A stretch of DNA of 64,000 nucleotides from Ideonella oryzae (GCF_024055665.1 NZ_JAMXMC010000005.1:62001-126000), one strand, 5' to 3'; positions 43,542 through 54,145 are shown, numbered from the stretch's first letter. Made by a program: numbers and translations. The notes: a model not told the origin generated them from the letters alone.

Positions 43542-46142
43542 ATGCGTCACTTTGTCCTGGGAACCATCGCTGCACTGTGGGCTGCCGGCAGCCTGGCTGC
43601 GCCAGCAGCGTCCCCCCTATCCGCCCAATTCAAGTCGGGTGATCTGCCCGATTTCGATGCCGCCCTGCAAACCCGGCAGGCGGCCCCTGCCTCGCTGCGA
43701 CAGACGGCCGACACGCAGGTGTCGCGCTTCGGCTTCCGCAGCCAGTACGACAGCCGACTGGGCGTCACCTTCCTGTGGGCCAAGAAGGACAACAACACCT
43801 CCACCCTGCGCAGCAGCCTGACCGGTCAGGCCCTGCGCGAGGCCACCGCCCGCCACTTCCTGGCCCGCCACGCCAGCGCCCTGGGTCTGTCGCAGGGCGC
43901 CATCAGCGATGCGCGCCTGTTCGACCACCAGGACACCGGTACCGGTCCCGTGATCCAGCGCTTCCGCCAGCGCGTCGGTGGTGTCGAGGTCTTCAACCGC
44001 GACATCAGCGTGCTGATGGACCGCAACAACCGCCTGGTCGCCATCGCCGGCTACTTCGCCTCGCAGGCTGATGCCAACAGCATCGGCGCTGCCAAGTACT
44101 CGCTGAGCGCCCCCCAGGCCATCGTCAAGGCCTTCGGCAATCTGGGCGGCAAGGTCGGTGGCAACTTCACCGCCGGCGCCACCAAGGGAGCCTACCGCAC
44201 CTGGGCCCGGCCGGCCGGCCAAGGCGATCTGCAGCTGGAAGCCGATCCGCGAGTGAAGCCGGTGCTCTACGCACTCAACGGCAAGGTCGTCCCCGGCTAC
44301 TACATCGAACTCTCGGCTGCCACCCGCGATGGTGCCCGCCAGCTCGACTATGGCTACGTGGTCTCGGCCGAGGACGGCAGCGTGCTGTTCCGCAAGAACC
44401 TGACCACCTACGAGACCGCCACGCCCTACACCTACCGCATGCTGGCCGACAAGTACGGCGTGCCGTACGACTCGCCGCTGGGCAACGGCATGGAACCGTT
44501 CAAGAAGTTCGACTACACCAAGTCGGTGCCGCGCAAGGATGTGGCGTCTCGCCTGATCACCCAGTCGGCCAGCAACAAGATCTCCACCCAGGATGCCTGG
44601 CTGGCCAATGGCGCCACGTCCACCTCGGGCAACAACGTCAAGGCCTATCTGGACCTGGCTTCGCCCAACGGCTACTCGCCCAGCCGCGGCGACCTGATGG
44701 CTGGCACCACGGCCGCCAACACCTTCGATTACCCGCTGCAGGGCGACGTGGACCCGAGTACCACGCCGGCCAAGAACGCGGCCGTGGTCAACCTGTTCTA
44801 CATGAACAACTGGCTGCATGACTTCTGGTACGACCACGGCTTCGACGAAGCCGCCGGCAACGCCCAGGCCAGCAACTACGGCCGTGGTGGCGTCGAGGGT
44901 GACCCGATCCTGGCCGAAGGCCAGGATTATTCGGGCCGCAACAACGCCAACATGTCGACCCCGGCCGACGGCGGCTCGCCGCGCATGCAGATGTACCTCT
45001 TCGACGGCCTGAGCACGGGTGAATTCCAGGTGCTGGATCCCGCCTCGCTGGCCGGCAAGCTGAGCTTCGGCACCGCCGCCTTCGGCCCCCAGGGCTTCGA
45101 CCTGACCGGCACGCTGCAACTGGTGGATGACGGCACCGCCCCGACCACCGACGCCTGCACCGCCCCCATCAATGGGGCGGCACTGGCTGGCAAGATCGCC
45201 CTGATCGACCGCGGCAGCTGCAGCTTCGTCTCGAAGGCCAAGATGGCCCAGGACGCCGGCGCCGTCGGTGCCGTGATCGTCAACAACGTCGCCGGCTCGC
45301 CCATCGGCATGGCCGGTGACGACGTCACGGTGGTGAACATTCCCGCGATGATGGTCACCCTGGACGACGGCAATGCCATCAAGGCCTCGCCGGCGCCGGT
45401 GTCGGTCCACATGCAGCGGACCCAGCCGACCCATGACCTGGACGGCACCATCGACGAAGGCATCATCGCCCACGAGTTCTTCCACTACGTGAGCAACCGC
45501 CTGGTCGGCAACGGCAGCGGCCTGTCCAGCAACCAGGGCAAGGGCATGGGCGAAGGCTGGAGCGACTTCAACACCATGCTGCTGCAGGTGCGCCAGGACG
45601 ACACCCAGGTCAAGACCAACCCGACCTGGAACGGTGCGTACTCGGTGGGCAGCTATGTGCTGGGCGATTACTACTTCGGCATCCGCCGCGCGCCCTACTC
45701 GACGGACTTCGCCAAGAACCCGCTGACCTTCAAGCACATCCAGAACGGTGTGGCCCTGCCCACCAGCGCCCCGCTGGCCTTCGGCCAGGATGGCGTCAGC
45801 AACGCCGAGGTGCACAACACCGGCGAGATCTGGGCCAACGTGCTGTGGGAGGCCTATGCCGGCTTCCTGCAAGACGGCCGCTACACCTTCAAGCAGGCCC
45901 GCAGCAAGGTGCAGGACTACATCATCGCCGGTCTGAAGATGACGCCCAACGCGCCGACCATGCTGGAAGCGCGCGACGCCATCCTGTCGGTGGCCGATGC
46001 CACCGACGACGCCGACTTCATGATCTGGGCCACCGCCTTCGCCAAGCGCGGCATGGGTGTGGGTGCCATCGGCCCGGACCGCTCCAGCACGACCAACGTC
46101 GGCGTGACCGAAAGCTACGTGGTCGCCACCCCGACCCCCTGA
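43542..46142 (+). CDS. secreted M36 (fungalysin) metallopeptidase with PA domain
   Basis: 866-aa extracellular zinc protease. Signal peptide MRHFVLGTIAALWAAGSLA. An FTP-type propeptide follows (about 50-280). The catalytic region has His644-Glu645-xx-His648 (IIAHEFFHYVSNRL) and the third ligand Glu671 in GEGWSDF. A protease-associated (PA) domain is inserted before it (about 500-615; ALAGKIALIDRGSCSFVSKA). No C-terminal sorting signal was recognised, so it is probably released. Type II secretion is plausible given the gsp operon here, but that is inference. Confidence 0.93.
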   Translation: MRHFVLGTIAALWAAGSLAAPAASPLSAQFKSGDLPDFDAALQTRQAAPASLRQTADTQVSRFGFRSQYDSRLGVTFLWAKKDNNTSTLRSSLTGQALREATARHFLARHASALGLSQGAISDARLFDHQDTGTGPVIQRFRQRVGGVEVFNRDISVLMDRNNRLVAIAGYFASQADANSIGAAKYSLSAPQAIVKAFGNLGGKVGGNFTAGATKGAYRTWARPAGQGDLQLEADPRVKPVLYALNGKVVPGYYIELSAATRDGARQLDYGYVVSAEDGSVLFRKNLTTYETATPYTYRMLADKYGVPYDSPLGNGMEPFKKFDYTKSVPRKDVASRLITQSASNKISTQDAWLANGATSTSGNNVKAYLDLASPNGYSPSRGDLMAGTTAANTFDYPLQGDVDPSTTPAKNAAVVNLFYMNNWLHDFWYDHGFDEAAGNAQASNYGRGGVEGDPILAEGQDYSGRNNANMSTPADGGSPRMQMYLFDGLSTGEFQVLDPASLAGKLSFGTAAFGPQGFDLTGTLQLVDDGTAPTTDACTAPINGAALAGKIALIDRGSCSFVSKAKMAQDAGAVGAVIVNNVAGSPIGMAGDDVTVVNIPAMMVTLDDGNAIKASPAPVSVHMQRTQPTHDLDGTIDEGIIAHEFFHYVSNRLVGNGSGLSSNQGKGMGEGWSDFNTMLLQVRQDDTQVKTNPTWNGAYSVGSYVLGDYYFGIRRAPYSTDFAKNPLTFKHIQNGVALPTSAPLAFGQDGVSNAEVHNTGEIWANVLWEAYAGFLQDGRYTFKQARSKVQDYIIAGLKMTPNAPTMLEARDAILSVADATDDADFMIWATAFAKRGMGVGAIGPDRSSTTNVGVTESYVVATPTP

Positions 46143-46162
46143 GTCGCTCCGCGACCGCACTG

Positions 46163-46190
46163 AAAGCCCGCCACCTGGCGGGCTTTTTTC
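46163..46190 (+). terminator. terminator after the M36 protease gene
   Basis: AAAGCCCGCC-ACCT-GGCGGGCTTTTTTC, a 10-bp stem with a T-run of six. Confidence 0.9.
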
Positions 46191-46200
46191 TTGGCGCGGT

Positions 46201-47334
46201 TCAGGCTGCGGCGATCAAGCCGGCGATCGTCTCCTCGCTGATCAGCATGGGCATGGCATGGGCCGGCAGCAGGGCCGACACCGCATGACTGTCGCGTGAT
46301 GTGTCTGCCAGCCGGGGGGACAGGCGGGGCTCGCCGCTGGTCGTGGTCAGGATGGCCACGTGCGGGTGGTAGGCCTTCTCGCCGTTGCGCACCACGATCC
46401 CCATTTCGCCGCTGACCAGGCGCACCACGCTGCCCGGCGGGAAGATGCCGAAGGCCTTGATCAGCGCACCCGCCAGGGGGCTCGCATCGGCCATCTGGTG
46501 CAGTTCCCGCCCCGCCTGGCGGGCACTGATCGCCGGGCGGTCGGCCCGGTCGCTCAGGCGCGCGGTGTAGACATCGGCAAAGCGCAGCATCTCCGCCAGC
46601 TCATTGCTCTCGGAGGTACCCGCCGGATAGCCTGAGCCATCGGGTTGCTCGTGGTGCAGACGGATCGCCTGCAGCCAGAGCTCGTCCTGGATGCCGGCGT
46701 CCACCAGCATCTGGGCCCCACGGTGCGGATGTTCATGGATGGCCTCGCGCTGGCGCACCGTCAGTGGTGAGACCTGCGTGGCCAGCCGAGCCTGCAGGTC
46801 CACCATGGCGATGTTCATCGTCAAGGCGGCCTGGAACGCTCGGCGCTGGTCGGTGTCGCTCCAGCCCAGGAACCGTGCCGCAGCCTGACAGGCCGTGGCG
46901 GCATGGATGGAGTGGCGCACCCCGTAGTGCCCCCCGCCGCTGCTCGGCTGCCGCACCACCCGGGACAGCGCCACCTCGGGGGCAGCCTGGATCAGCGTCA
47001 GGATCTGATCCGTGGCCGCATCGATCGCCACGGCCAAGGCCGAGGATTCGGTGCTGAACAACTGCCGCATCTCCAGTCCACAGCGGTCCCAGGCCTGGGA
47101 CAGGGCGGCAGGACGCTGCACGGGCGCACTGCGACGGGCCACGGGCTTGAGGCCCGCCAACTCGTCCACCTCCACCAGGGCGCCACGCCGAAACAGATCC
47201 TCCAGCTGACGCTGATCGGCAATCACCTGCCCCTTGGCCAGCAACAGCAGATGGCCCTCGTCGCGCACGCTGAACTGCAGCGGCTGGCCGAGCTCGATGC
47301 AGTTTTGGACGGAGGCGAGGGAGCAGACACGCAT
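46201..47334 (-). CDS. degenerate HD-GYP domain protein
   Basis: 377 aa, soluble. An N-terminal segment of about 120 residues is unknown. The HD-GYP-like part spans about 135-300: H144 in HSIHAA, REAIHEHPHRGAQML, and the diagnostic HHEQPDGSGYP (227-237). However, the HDIGK position reads MNIAM (173-177), so the metal-binding His-Asp pair is lost. It is therefore likely not an active cyclic-di-GMP phosphodiesterase but a binding or scaffold protein. C-terminal RLVSGEMGIVVRNGEKAYHP resembles the tail of other HD-GYP proteins with this short C-terminal unit. Two palindromes lie just upstream. Confidence 0.88.
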   Translation of the reverse strand: MRVCSLASVQNCIELGQPLQFSVRDEGHLLLLAKGQVIADQRQLEDLFRRGALVEVDELAGLKPVARRSAPVQRPAALSQAWDRCGLEMRQLFSTESSALAVAIDAATDQILTLIQAAPEVALSRVVRQPSSGGGHYGVRHSIHAATACQAAARFLGWSDTDQRRAFQAALTMNIAMVDLQARLATQVSPLTVRQREAIHEHPHRGAQMLVDAGIQDELWLQAIRLHHEQPDGSGYPAGTSESNELAEMLRFADVYTARLSDRADRPAISARQAGRELHQMADASPLAGALIKAFGIFPPGSVVRLVSGEMGIVVRNGEKAYHPHVAILTTTSGEPRLSPRLADTSRDSHAVSALLPAHAMPMLISEETIAGLIAAA

Positions 47335-47352
47335 GGCGGGGTGAACGGGTGC

Positions 47353-47384
47353 AGGGGCCAGCCCCTGGAAATCGGATCGATTTC
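47353..47384 (-). promoter_or_regulatory. two adjacent perfect palindromes upstream of the HD-GYP gene
   Basis: AGGGGC-CA-GCCCCT (47353-47366) and GAAATCG-GAT-CGATTTC (47368-47384) lie 19-50 bases before the ATG. The second is AT-richer than its surroundings and looks like a dimer-binding operator. Confidence 0.45.
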
Positions 47385-47441
47385 ATGACATCGGCAGCCC
47401 AGCCGCCAGCTTGAGGCCGAGATCACCCGGCCCCGGCCCGC

Positions 47442-50400
47442 TCAGCGCCGTGCCAGCACCGGCTTCAAAGCGTGGCCAGTGTGGGTGCCGGCCTTCACCA
47501 GCGCCTCTGGCGTGCCGGCACAGACCACCCGGCCCCCGCCGGTGCCACCCTCGGGCCCCAGGTCCAGCACCCAGTCGGCCTCGGCGATCACGTCCAGGTC
47601 GTGCTCGATCACCACCACCGAATGGCCGCCGTCCACCAGCCGGTGCAGCACGCGGATCAGGCGCTCCACGTCCGCCATGTGCAGGCCCACGGTGGGCTCG
47701 TCCAGCACATAGAGGGTGTGGGGCGCCTTCTGGCCACGCCGGCCCACTTCGTCACGCACCTTGGTCAGCTCGGTCACCAGCTTGATGCGCTGAGCCTCGC
47801 CGCCGGACAGCGTGGGACTGGGCTGGCCCAGGGTCAGGTAGCCCAGTCCCACGTCCTTGAGCAGCTGCAGCGGGTGGGCGATGGACGGCATGCTGGCAAA
47901 GAATTCCACCGCCTCGTCCACCTCCATCTTCAGCACGTCGCCGATGCTCTTGCCGCGCCAGGTCACTGCCAGCGTCTCGGTGTTGAAACGCTGGCCGTGG
48001 CAGACGTCGCAGGGCACCTTCACATCGGGCAGGAAGCTCATCTCGATGGTGCGCATGCCCTGCCCCTCGCAGGCCGGGCAGCGGCCCTGGCCGGTGTTGA
48101 AGGAGAAGCGGGCCGCGGCGTAGCCGCGAGCCTTGGCCTCCAGCGTCTCGGTGAAGAGCTTGCGGATCGCATCCCAGAAGCCGATGTAGGTGGCCGGGCA
48201 GGAGCGCGGCGTCTTGCCGATGGGGGTCTGGTCGACCTCCAGCACGCGGTCCACCCCGCCCCAGCCACTCAGGCTCTTGCAGCCCTGCAGGATGACGGAC
48301 TGGGCCGCGGCCTCGTCGTTCTTGCGGCCCTTGGCCGCCACCAGCGCGGCCACATTGGCCAGCAGCACGTCGCGCGCCAGCGTGGACTTGCCGGAGCCCG
48401 ACACGCCGGTGACCGCCACCAGCCGGCCCAGCGGCACGTCCACGTCCACCTGCTGCAGGTTGTGCAGGCGGGCGCCGCGCAGTTCCAGGGCCGGGGTGGC
48501 CCGGGTCACCTCGCGCCGGGCCTGCAGCGGGTGGACCAGCGGATGGGCCAGGCAGCGACCAGTCACCGAGTCGGGCTGCTGCGCCAGCTCGGCCGCCGTG
48601 CCCTGGGCGATCAGCCGACCGCCGCGCTTGCCGGCGCCAGGGCCGATGTCAATGATGTGGTCGGCCCGGCGGATGGTGTCCTCGTCGTGCTCCACCACCA
48701 CCAGGGTGTTGCCGTTCTGGCCCAGCTGGTGCAGTGCGTTGAGCAGGATGCCGTTGTCGCGCGGATGCAGGCCGATGGTCGGCTCGTCCAGCACGTAGCA
48801 GACGCCCTGCAGGCTGCTGCCCAGTTGCGCGGCCAGGCGGATGCGCTGGGCCTCGCCACCGGACAGCGTGGGCGCGGCGCGGTCCAGCGTCAGATAGCCC
48901 AGGCCCACCTCTTCCAGAAAGGCCAGCCGGCCCTGGATCTCGGTGATGACGTCGCGGGCGATGCCCAGCTCGCGGGCGCTCATCGCCCCGCCGGTGCTCA
49001 GGCCCTCGATCCAGGCCCGGGTCTGGGTGACCGACCACTGAGCCACCTCGTGGATGCCCTCGCCCTGGAAGCTGACCGCGCGCGACATCGGGTTCAGACG
49101 GGCGCCATGACAGTCCGGGCAGGCCTCGCCGGCCAGGCCTTCGACTTCGGGCTCCTCGCTGGGGAAGCTCTGCTCGCGGCCGCGGTTGTCCTCGTCGCGC
49201 ACGCTGTCATCGAAGGCCTTGCGCTGTTCGCGGGTGAGCGCCAGGCCGGTGCCCACGCAGCTGGTGCACCAACCGTGCTTGCTGTTGTAGCTGAACATGC
49301 GCGGGTCCAGCTCGGGATAGCTGGTGCCGCAGACCGGACAGGCCCGCTTGGTCGAGAAGACCTTGACGCTGCCGATGCCCAGCGTGGAATCGCCGTCCTC
49401 CAGCGCCTGGGCCAGGCCGTCCAACGGGGCCAGCAAATGCAGCACGCCCTTGCCCACATCCAAGGCCTGGGCCAGCAGGCGGCGCAACTCGGCCTCGTTC
49501 TCCGGGCTCACCACCAGGTCGCCCACCGGCAGCTCCAGGGTGTGCTCCTTGAAGCGGTCCAGCCGCGGCCAGGGGTCCACCGGCAGGAACTCGCCATCAA
49601 CCCGCAGGTGGGTGTGGCCGCGCGCCTTGGCCCACTTGGCCAGGTCGGTGTAGACGCCCTTGCGGTTGACCACCAGCGGCGCCAGCAGGCCGATGTGCTG
49701 GCCCTTGTGGTCGCGCAGCAGCTGGGCGGCGATGCTCTCGGCCGTCTGCGGCATCACCGGCGCGCCGTCGTGCACGCAGTGCTGCAGACCCAGCTTGACC
49801 CACAAGAGGCGCAGGAAGTGCCAGACCTCGGTGGTGGTGGCCACGGTGGACTTGCGCCCCCCGCGCGAGAGACGCTGTTCGATGGCCACCGTGGGCGGGA
49901 TGCCCCAGACCGCGTCCACCTCGGGCCGGCCGGCCGGCTGCACGATGGAGCGGGCATAGGCGTTGAGCGATTCCAGGTAGCGGCGCTGGCCCTCGTTGAA
50001 CAGGATGTCGAAGGCCAGCGTGCTCTTGCCCGAGCCGGACACGCCGGTGATGACGCTGAACTTGCCCCGTGGGATGTCGACGTTGAGCGACTTCAGGTTG
50101 TGCTCACGGGCGTTGATGATTCGGATGGCCTCGTCCTCGGCCCGCTTCTCGCGCACCACCCGGCCCAGGTAGCTGCCGCTGTCGGCCGCGTTCTTCTCGC
50201 CGGCATGCAGGGCACCGTCATAGTCGCGCAGGGCCGCGCCGGTGTGGGACGTGGGGTGAGCGCGCAAATCGTCCGGCGTGCCCACGGCCACCACCTCGCC
50301 ACCCGCGTCGCCGCCCTCGGGACCCAGGTCGATCAGCCAGTCGGCCGCGCGGATCACGTCCAGGTTGTGCTCGATCACCAGCAGCGAATGGCCGGCGTCC

Positions 50401-53114
50401 AGCAGCTTGCGCAGCGCGCGCATCAGCTTGGCGATGTCGTCGAAGTGCAGGCCGGTGGTCGGCTCGTCGAAGACGAAGAGCGTGCCCTTCTTGGCCACCG
50501 GCTGGCGCGGCCGGCCCGCCGCCTCGGCCAGGAAGCCGGCCAGCTTCAGGCGCTGGGCCTCACCACCCGAGAGCGTGGGCACCGGCTGGCCCAGGCGCAC
50601 ATAGTCCAGGCCCACGTCGACGATGGGCTGCAGCTTGGCCACCACCTCGCGGTCGGCGGCAAAGCACTGCACCGCCTCGCTGACGGTCAGCTCCAGCGTG
50701 TCGGCGATGGACAGGCTGCGGCCGGCCCGCTCGATCTTCACGTCCAGGATCTCGGCGCGGTAGCGCGTGCCGTCACAGTCGGGGCAGCGCAGGTAGACGT
50801 CGGAGAGGAACTGCATCTCCACATGCTCGAAGCCCGAGCCACCGCAGGTCGGGCAGCGCCCGTCACCGGCGTTGAAGCTGAACATGCCGGCGGTGTACTT
50901 GCGCTCCTGCGCCAGCGGGGCGACCGCGAAGAGCTTGCGGATCTCGTCGAAAGCGCCCACGTAGCTGGCGGGGTTGGAGCGTGCCGTCTTGCCGATGGGC
51001 GACTGGTCCACGAAGGCCACGTCGGCCAGCAGGTCGGCGCCCAGCAGGCGGTCGTGCAGGCCCGGGGTCTCGGTGGCATGGCCGAAATGGCGGTTCAGGG
51101 CCGGCACCAGCACGTCCTGCACCAGGGTGCTCTTGCCGGAGCCGGACACGCCGGTGACCACGGTGAGCCGCTGCAGCGGGAACTCGACCGAGAGGTTCTG
51201 CAGGTTGTTCTGCCGCGCGCCTTCCAGGATGAGGCGCGGCGTGCCAGGCTCGACGAAGCGCCGGAAGCCCATGCCCACCGACTTGCGCGCGCCCAGGTAG
51301 GCACCGGTCAGGGTGTCGGCCTCGCGGGCCTGCTCGGGCGCACCGTCGAAGACGATCTGCCCCCCCTTCTCGCCGGGGCCGGGGCCCATGTCGATCAGGC
51401 GATCGGCCGCCAGCATCACCGCCGGGTCGTGCTCCACCACCACCAGGGTGTTGCCGGCGTCGCGCAGGCGGTGCATGGCCTGGACGATGCGGTTCATGTC
51501 GCGCGGGTGCAGGCCGATGGAGGGCTCGTCCAGCACGAACAGGGTGTTGACCAGCGAGGTGCCCAGCGCGGTCGTCAGGTTGATGCGCTGGACCTCGCCG
51601 CCGGACAGGGTGCGGCTCTGGCGGTCCAGGGTCAGGTAGCCCAGGCCCACGTCGCACAGGTACTTCAGGCGGTGCTGCACCTCTTCGAGCAGCAGCTTGA
51701 AGGCCTCGTCGCGCAGCGCGTCCGGCAGGGTCAGCTGGTCGAAGAAGCGGCGCAGGCGCTCCAGCGGCAGCAGCATCAGGTCATGCAGGGACAGGCCGGG
51801 CAGGCCCTCCAGCTGGGCCCGGCTCCAGCCCACGCCCTGGGGCAGGAAGCGCTTTTCCGGTGCCAGCACCGCGTCGGCATCAGGCTTGGAGCCCACGCGC
51901 CAGAGCAGGGCCTCGAGCTTCAGCCGGGCGCCGCCGCAGACGGCGCAGGGGGTGTAGCTGCGGTACTTGGACAAGAGCACCCGGATGTGCATCTTGTAGG
52001 ACTTGCTCTCCAGGTACTCGAAGAAGCGGCGCACGCCGTACCACTGCTTGTGCCAGTTGCCCGCCCAATTCGGCGAGCCCTCGATCACCCACTCGCGCTG
52101 GGCCGGGGTGAGCTGGTTCCAGGCGGTGTCGCGCGGGATGCCGGCGTCGCCCGCGTACTTGACCAGGTCGTCCTGGCATTCTTTCCAGGCCGGGGTCTGC
52201 ATCGGCTTGATGGCGCCGTTGCGCAGGGTCTTCTTCTCGTCCGGAATGACCAGGCCGAAGTCCACCCCGATCACCCGGCCGAAACCGCGGCAGGTCTCGC
52301 AGGCGCCATAGGCGGAGTTGAAGCTGAAGAGGGCCGGCTGGGGCTCGCTGTAGCGCAGGTCGCTTTCCGGACAATGCAGGCCGGTGCTGTACTTCCAGAG
52401 TGAAGGCTCACCCCCCTCCTGCAGGGCATAGACGGTCAGTCGCCCTTGCCCACGCTTGAGCGACAGCTCGATGGCCTCCATCACCCGGGCACGCTCGGCG
52501 TTGCCCAGGCGCAGCCGGTCGGCCACCACGTCGAGCAGCTTCTTCTCACCCACCACGCGCTCGGCCTGCACCCGGCTGAAGCCGCTGGCCGCCAGCCACT
52601 GCTCCAGCTGTTCGGCGGTCGTGTTGGCGGGCAACTCCACGGGGAAAGTGAGCACCAACCTCGGATCACCCGCCGCCGCGGCCCGGGCCTGCAGGTCGGC
52701 GTAAATGGTGTCGGGGTTGTCGTGCCGCACCGGCAACGCGGTCTGGCGGTCGAACAGCTGGGCGGCTCGGGCGAACAAGAGCTTCAGGTGGTCGTTCAGC
52801 TCGGTCATCGTGCCCACCGTGGAACGGCTGGTGCGCACCGGGTTGGTCTGGTCGATGGCGATGGCCGGGGGCACGCCCTCGACCTTGTCCACCGCCGGGC
52901 GGTCCATGCGGTCCAGGAACTGGCGGGCGTAGGCCGAGAAGGTCTCGACATAGCGCCGCTGGCCCTCGGCGTAGAGGGTGTCGAACACCAGGCTGGATTT
53001 GCCCGAACCGCTGGGGCCGGTGACCACCGTCATCTCGCCGGTGCGGATGTCCAGGTCCAGGTTCTTGAGGTTGTGCTGGCGGGCGCCGCGGATGTGGATC
53101 AGACCGGAAGACAT
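47442..53114 (-). CDS. uvrA: double-length UvrA-type excinuclease ATPase
   Basis: 1890 aa, twice the usual ~940, made of two consecutive UvrA units (about 1-990 and 995-1890). There are four ABC ATPase cores: Walker A at about 33-40, 655, 1025 and 1571; LSGGE signatures near 504, 849, 1417 and 1770; and LDEP-type Walker B motifs ([40 protein letters not shown]). Zinc motifs CPTCGG/CPDCDG (near 756) and CPACEG/CDVCHG (near 1681) are present in both halves, as are the inserted regions corresponding to the UvrB-binding domain. UvrA normally dimerises; here one chain could form an intramolecular dimer. Fused UvrA proteins are known in some bacteria; a normal uvrA may exist elsewhere. Confidence 0.93.
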   Translation of the reverse strand: MSSGLIHIRGARQHNLKNLDLDIRTGEMTVVTGPSGSGKSSLVFDTLYAEGQRRYVETFSAYARQFLDRMDRPAVDKVEGVPPAIAIDQTNPVRTSRSTVGTMTELNDHLKLLFARAAQLFDRQTALPVRHDNPDTIYADLQARAAAAGDPRLVLTFPVELPANTTAEQLEQWLAASGFSRVQAERVVGEKKLLDVVADRLRLGNAERARVMEAIELSLKRGQGRLTVYALQEGGEPSLWKYSTGLHCPESDLRYSEPQPALFSFNSAYGACETCRGFGRVIGVDFGLVIPDEKKTLRNGAIKPMQTPAWKECQDDLVKYAGDAGIPRDTAWNQLTPAQREWVIEGSPNWAGNWHKQWYGVRRFFEYLESKSYKMHIRVLLSKYRSYTPCAVCGGARLKLEALLWRVGSKPDADAVLAPEKRFLPQGVGWSRAQLEGLPGLSLHDLMLLPLERLRRFFDQLTLPDALRDEAFKLLLEEVQHRLKYLCDVGLGYLTLDRQSRTLSGGEVQRINLTTALGTSLVNTLFVLDEPSIGLHPRDMNRIVQAMHRLRDAGNTLVVVEHDPAVMLAADRLIDMGPGPGEKGGQIVFDGAPEQAREADTLTGAYLGARKSVGMGFRRFVEPGTPRLILEGARQNNLQNLSVEFPLQRLTVVTGVSGSGKSTLVQDVLVPALNRHFGHATETPGLHDRLLGADLLADVAFVDQSPIGKTARSNPASYVGAFDEIRKLFAVAPLAQERKYTAGMFSFNAGDGRCPTCGGSGFEHVEMQFLSDVYLRCPDCDGTRYRAEILDVKIERAGRSLSIADTLELTVSEAVQCFAADREVVAKLQPIVDVGLDYVRLGQPVPTLSGGEAQRLKLAGFLAEAAGRPRQPVAKKGTLFVFDEPTTGLHFDDIAKLMRALRKLLDAGHSLLVIEHNLDVIRAADWLIDLGPEGGDAGGEVVAVGTPDDLRAHPTSHTGAALRDYDGALHAGEKNAADSGSYLGRVVREKRAEDEAIRIINAREHNLKSLNVDIPRGKFSVITGVSGSGKSTLAFDILFNEGQRRYLESLNAYARSIVQPAGRPEVDAVWGIPPTVAIEQRLSRGGRKSTVATTTEVWHFLRLLWVKLGLQHCVHDGAPVMPQTAESIAAQLLRDHKGQHIGLLAPLVVNRKGVYTDLAKWAKARGHTHLRVDGEFLPVDPWPRLDRFKEHTLELPVGDLVVSPENEAELRRLLAQALDVGKGVLHLLAPLDGLAQALEDGDSTLGIGSVKVFSTKRACPVCGTSYPELDPRMFSYNSKHGWCTSCVGTGLALTREQRKAFDDSVRDEDNRGREQSFPSEEPEVEGLAGEACPDCHGARLNPMSRAVSFQGEGIHEVAQWSVTQTRAWIEGLSTGGAMSARELGIARDVITEIQGRLAFLEEVGLGYLTLDRAAPTLSGGEAQRIRLAAQLGSSLQGVCYVLDEPTIGLHPRDNGILLNALHQLGQNGNTLVVVEHDEDTIRRADHIIDIGPGAGKRGGRLIAQGTAAELAQQPDSVTGRCLAHPLVHPLQARREVTRATPALELRGARLHNLQQVDVDVPLGRLVAVTGVSGSGKSTLARDVLLANVAALVAAKGRKNDEAAAQSVILQGCKSLSGWGGVDRVLEVDQTPIGKTPRSCPATYIGFWDAIRKLFTETLEAKARGYAAARFSFNTGQGRCPACEGQGMRTIEMSFLPDVKVPCDVCHGQRFNTETLAVTWRGKSIGDVLKMEVDEAVEFFASMPSIAHPLQLLKDVGLGYLTLGQPSPTLSGGEAQRIKLVTELTKVRDEVGRRGQKAPHTLYVLDEPTVGLHMADVERLIRVLHRLVDGGHSVVVIEHDLDVIAEADWVLDLGPEGGTGGGRVVCAGTPEALVKAGTHTGHALKPVLARR

Positions 53115-53243
53115 GGCAGGCAGGGCGTGGAGGAAGGGCCGTGGACAGGGATCAACCGTCTATGTTGACACGGGGCAGGCCCACCCGGTGAGCGCCTGGT
53201 CATTGCCAGTCCGGTGCCGGCGGGGCCCGCCCAGGTGTCGCAA

Positions 53244-53260
53244 TGTAAAGGACGTGTAAA
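53244..53260 (+). promoter_or_regulatory. TGTAAA direct repeat, candidate response-regulator box
   Basis: TGTAAA-GGACG-TGTAAA is a direct repeat with an 11-bp period, the spacing used by PhoB/OmpR-family regulators. It lies 88 bp upstream of an OmpR-family gene. Confidence 0.35.
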
Positions 53261-53347
53261 ACGCGGCCGTACGTACCCCCAGATCCCTCGGCAAGCCCCC
53301 GAGGCAGGCCTTAGGCTTCGTATCCAGGTTTTCCCCATCCTTGGCTC

Positions 53348-54145
53348 ATGATGTCCGACCACACCCCATCGCCCCAGCGTCCCGCCCGCATCCTGGTGGT
53401 CGACACCGACCCTGAAGCGCAGGAGGCGATCTCCCGCACGCTGCTGCAGCGGGGGCACCAGGTCGAAGTGAGCGATGACATCGGCACCATTGCGCAGTGC
53501 GGACGGCGGGGCTTCGACCTGCTGGTGGCGACACCGGAAACCCGGCTGCGTCGGGGGCCGGACCCCTGGGTACAGCTGCGGCTGCTGAGGGACAGCGGTG
53601 GCGCGCCCCCGGTGCTGGTCCTGCTGACCGCCAGCCATGCGGCTGACCGGGCCGTGGCCCTGGAACTGGGGGCCGATGCGGTGCTGGACAAGCCCTTCCA
53701 CCCCGGGGAGCTGCGGGCCCGGGTGCATGCTCTCCTGCGCCGTGCCCGCCCCACGGCCATTCCCTCGGCGTCGGCTGTGCGCTTCGGTGACTGGGAACTG
53801 GAGCCCGACAGCCGCACGCTGGTGGCCCCCACCGGGCTGCAGGTGCCCCTGTCCGAGGCGGAATGCGCGTTGCTGCAGGCCTTTCTGGAACACCCGCGCA
53901 GCACCCTGAACCGACAGCAGCTGCTGGACATGTCCCGCGGCCTGGGCGTCCAGCAGCTGGACCGCAGCATCGACCTGCTGGTGTCCCGATTGCGTCACAA
54001 GCTGGACGACGACCCCCGCTCGCCCCGCCTGATCCACACCGTGCGCGGCATCGGCTACCTGTTCCATGCCCTGGCGGACCCGTCGGGACCTGGCCCCGGG
54101 CTGACGCCCGAGGACAGCCTGGCGACACCTCGTCCGACGACATAG
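53348..54145 (+). CDS. OmpR-family regulator with receiver lacking the phosphoacceptor Asp
   Basis: 265 aa. Receiver about 14-130, keeping VVDTDPE (Asp19, Asp21), Thr94 and Lys115 (VLDKPF), but the strand that normally ends in the phosphorylated Asp reads FDLLVATPETRLRRG, with Ala61-Thr62 at that place. A winged-helix DNA-binding domain follows (about 140-240), with SEAECALLQAFLEHP, DRSIDLLVSRLRHKL and IHTVRGIGYLF. It is probably phosphorylation-independent. No kinase gene is adjacent; the downstream lipoprotein is the obvious candidate target. Divergent from uvrA with a 233-bp gap. Confidence 0.9.
   Translation: MMSDHTPSPQRPARILVVDTDPEAQEAISRTLLQRGHQVEVSDDIGTIAQCGRRGFDLLVATPETRLRRGPDPWVQLRLLRDSGGAPPVLVLLTASHAADRAVALELGADAVLDKPFHPGELRARVHALLRRARPTAIPSASAVRFGDWELEPDSRTLVAPTGLQVPLSEAECALLQAFLEHPRSTLNRQQLLDMSRGLGVQQLDRSIDLLVSRLRHKLDDDPRSPRLIHTVRGIGYLFHALADPSGPGPGLTPEDSLATPRPTT

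Noticed and set aside
47472..52403. Long open frame on the plus strand opposite uvrA (over 1600 codons)
   Set aside because: Same GC shadow effect; the opposite strand carries four intact ABC ATPase cores.
53115..53347. LexA/SOS box for uvrA
   Set aside because: No CTGT...ACAG-type palindrome is present in the gap; the TTGACA at 53165 has no matching -10 at proper spacing.
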